Shown here: positions 63,342 to 64,000 of the stretch, piece by piece
How positions within the stretch are numbered: the first letter of the stretch is position 1
How the letters are laid out: every line of letters begins with the position of its first letter
Assembly (NCBI GenBank): GCA_947460975.1
Contig: CANHGO010000001.1
Span: 496,001 to 560,000 of the forward strand
DNA: 64,000 bases
Direction: 5' to 3'
DNA from: Cytophagaceae bacterium
Lineage (GTDB): Bacteria; Bacteroidota; Bacteroidia; Cytophagales; Spirosomataceae
Translations under genes and position numbers: made by a program
Notes under the pieces: model-generated
Databases searched by the model: none
What the model saw: only the letters and a program-made list of their open reading frames with translations
Told to the model about the DNA's origin: nothing

Positions 63342-63349
63342 TACATTTG
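63342..63349 (+). promoter_or_regulatory. -7 element (TACATTTG) for the DUF3089 gene
   Basis: Exact TAnnTTTG 17 bases before the ATG at 63367. Confidence 0.45.
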
Positions 63350-63366
63350 TTCATTAATGTAGTCCA

Positions 63367-64000
63367 ATGAGAAATTTTTTATTGTATTTGATTGTTTGCG
63401 CTATCACATTGACATTGCAAAATTGCAAACCCTATACCCCTGTGACTTTGCAGGTGCGCTGGAAGGATTCGCCAATACCCCCAGAATCAGACTATTCAGA
63501 TGAAAATAATTGGGCTGCCTTACCTTCGAAAAAGGATGCGGCGGATCGAGTACCCATCGGATCTCCATTTAAGGACGAACAAGCTTCAGCTAAGGCCGAC
63601 GTCTTTTTCATACATCCAACGATATTAACCTACGAACCTACCAATGAATTCAAATGGAATGCAAGCTTCAGCGATGCTTATTTGAATGCTATGGTAGATA
63701 GTTCAACTATCTTAAACCAAGCGACTATTTTTAATGCAGCAGGTCGCATATACGCACCTCGCTACAGGCAGGCCCATTATCATGCATTCGTCACCTCTTT
63801 TAAAGAAGATAAAGCCGCTGCCTTGGATATTGCATATTCTGACGTGAAGAAAGCATTCCAATATTATTTATCCCATTATAATGAGGGAAGGCCCATCATC
63901 ATCGCTTCTCACAGCCAAGGAACTGTTCATGCCACAAGGCTCATGCAGGAGTTTTTTGATGGGAAAGAACTTCAAAAGCAATTGGTTTCTGCCTATATCA
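63367..64000 (+). CDS. DUF3089 lipoprotein, alpha/beta-hydrolase-like (cut by window edge)
   Basis: At least 211 residues, still open at the window end. Start ATG gives MRNFLLYLIV, then a lipobox (TLQNC, Cys about 20). The segment ADVFFIHPTILTYE, the FNAAGRIYAPRYRQAHYHAF run and the nucleophile elbow ASHSQGTVHA (GxSxG variant SHSQG) identify DUF3089, a family of esterase-like proteins with unknown substrate. Periplasmic or surface location is inferred from the lipobox. Divergent from the TonB receptor across 224 bases; a -7 element precedes it. Confidence 0.85.
   Translation, partial: MRNFLLYLIVCAITLTLQNCKPYTPVTLQVRWKDSPIPPESDYSDENNWAALPSKKDAADRVPIGSPFKDEQASAKADVFFIHPTILTYEPTNEFKWNASFSDAYLNAMVDSSTILNQATIFNAAGRIYAPRYRQAHYHAFVTSFKEDKAAALDIAYSDVKKAFQYYLSHYNEGRPIIIASHSQGTVHATRLMQEFFDGKELQKQLVSAYI

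Noticed and set aside
1-64000. tRNA, rRNA, CRISPR arrays, insertion sequences, prophage or att sites
   Set aside because: None seen on reading all gaps on both strands; no repeated spacer-like blocks, transposase or integrase genes.

Overview
The window looks like chromosomal DNA of a Bacteroidota bacterium, most likely a member of the Cytophagales; I cannot name the genus. The grounds are low-to-moderate GC, exact copies of the Bacteroidota -7 promoter element TAnnTTTG before many genes, almost no Shine-Dalgarno sequences, a gliding/type IX secretion C-terminal (CHU_C) cargo protein, BshA of bacillithiol synthesis, a DUF4834 protein, a BatA-N protein, a MsbA-like exporter and a CarboxypepD_reg TonB receptor. 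Almost all genes are housekeeping. I see no phage, insertion sequence, CRISPR array, tRNA or rRNA, and no gene-free stretch reaches 300 bases; the longest gaps are about 190-225 bases (8852-9042, 48040-48245, 63143-63366).

Layout. 1-3,209: end of pheT, ffh (minus), icd. 3,270-5,495 (minus): the rpsF-rpsR-rplI ribosomal operon and a membrane-anchored coiled-coil protein. 5,604-9,960: yggS, a large BatA-N membrane protein, greA with an attenuator-like leader, fmt. 9,950-13,218 (minus): purK-purE-LysM-M15 peptidase. 13,315-15,143: a DUF6580 membrane protein and a secreted amidohydrolase. 15,202-22,631 (minus): the front half of a division and cell-wall (dcw) cluster, rsmH-ftsL-ftsI-murE-mraY, continued by aroA, without mraZ. 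22,740-29,116: thioredoxin-like protein and PAP2 phosphatase, NhaD antiporter, aminotransferase, MsbA-type ABC exporter. 29,198-33,604: three glycosyltransferases, two of them in one tight minus-strand run with nuoB, nuoC and a CHU_C protein. 33,650-38,681: recG, yqgE, folK, bshA, purN. 38,664-48,039 (minus): TolC/RND/adaptor efflux pump preceded by two small exported-type proteins, a DUF4834 protein and carB. 48,246-53,090: folA, moaE, a LuxE-like ligase, a lipoprotein, an unusual propeller-transmembrane protein, psd. 53,087-57,181 (minus): a five-gene operon of two Fe-S proteins, an alpha/beta hydrolase, a conserved unknown and free-methionine-(R)-sulfoxide reductase. 57,346-64,000: uvrA, a TonB-dependent receptor, and the start of a DUF3089 lipoprotein that runs off the window.

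How the genes fit together. The main functional blocks are translation and protein export (pheT, ffh, rpsF-rpsR-rplI, fmt, greA), peptidoglycan and envelope (rsmH to mraY, M15/LysM, PAP2, MsbA, psd, glycosyltransferases), one-carbon, purine and pyrimidine synthesis (purK, purE, purN, folK, folA, carB), redox and thiol homeostasis (bshA, fRMsr, TlpA-like, Fe-S operon) and drug efflux. Gene packing is very tight: of 13 convergent junctions nine overlap, five of these by exactly four bases that hold both stop codons.

Most worth a second look: terminator-like hairpins placed so that greA and nhaD transcripts must pass them; the five-gene Fe-S/hydrolase/fRMsr operon; the periplasmic-propeller plus cytoplasmic-helical membrane protein at 50,842-52,269; nuoB-nuoC wedged between a secreted CHU_C protein and glycosyltransferases; and CarB without its allosteric domain. 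No single block can be declared a new system from sequence alone; the Fe-S operon and the propeller protein are the best candidates.
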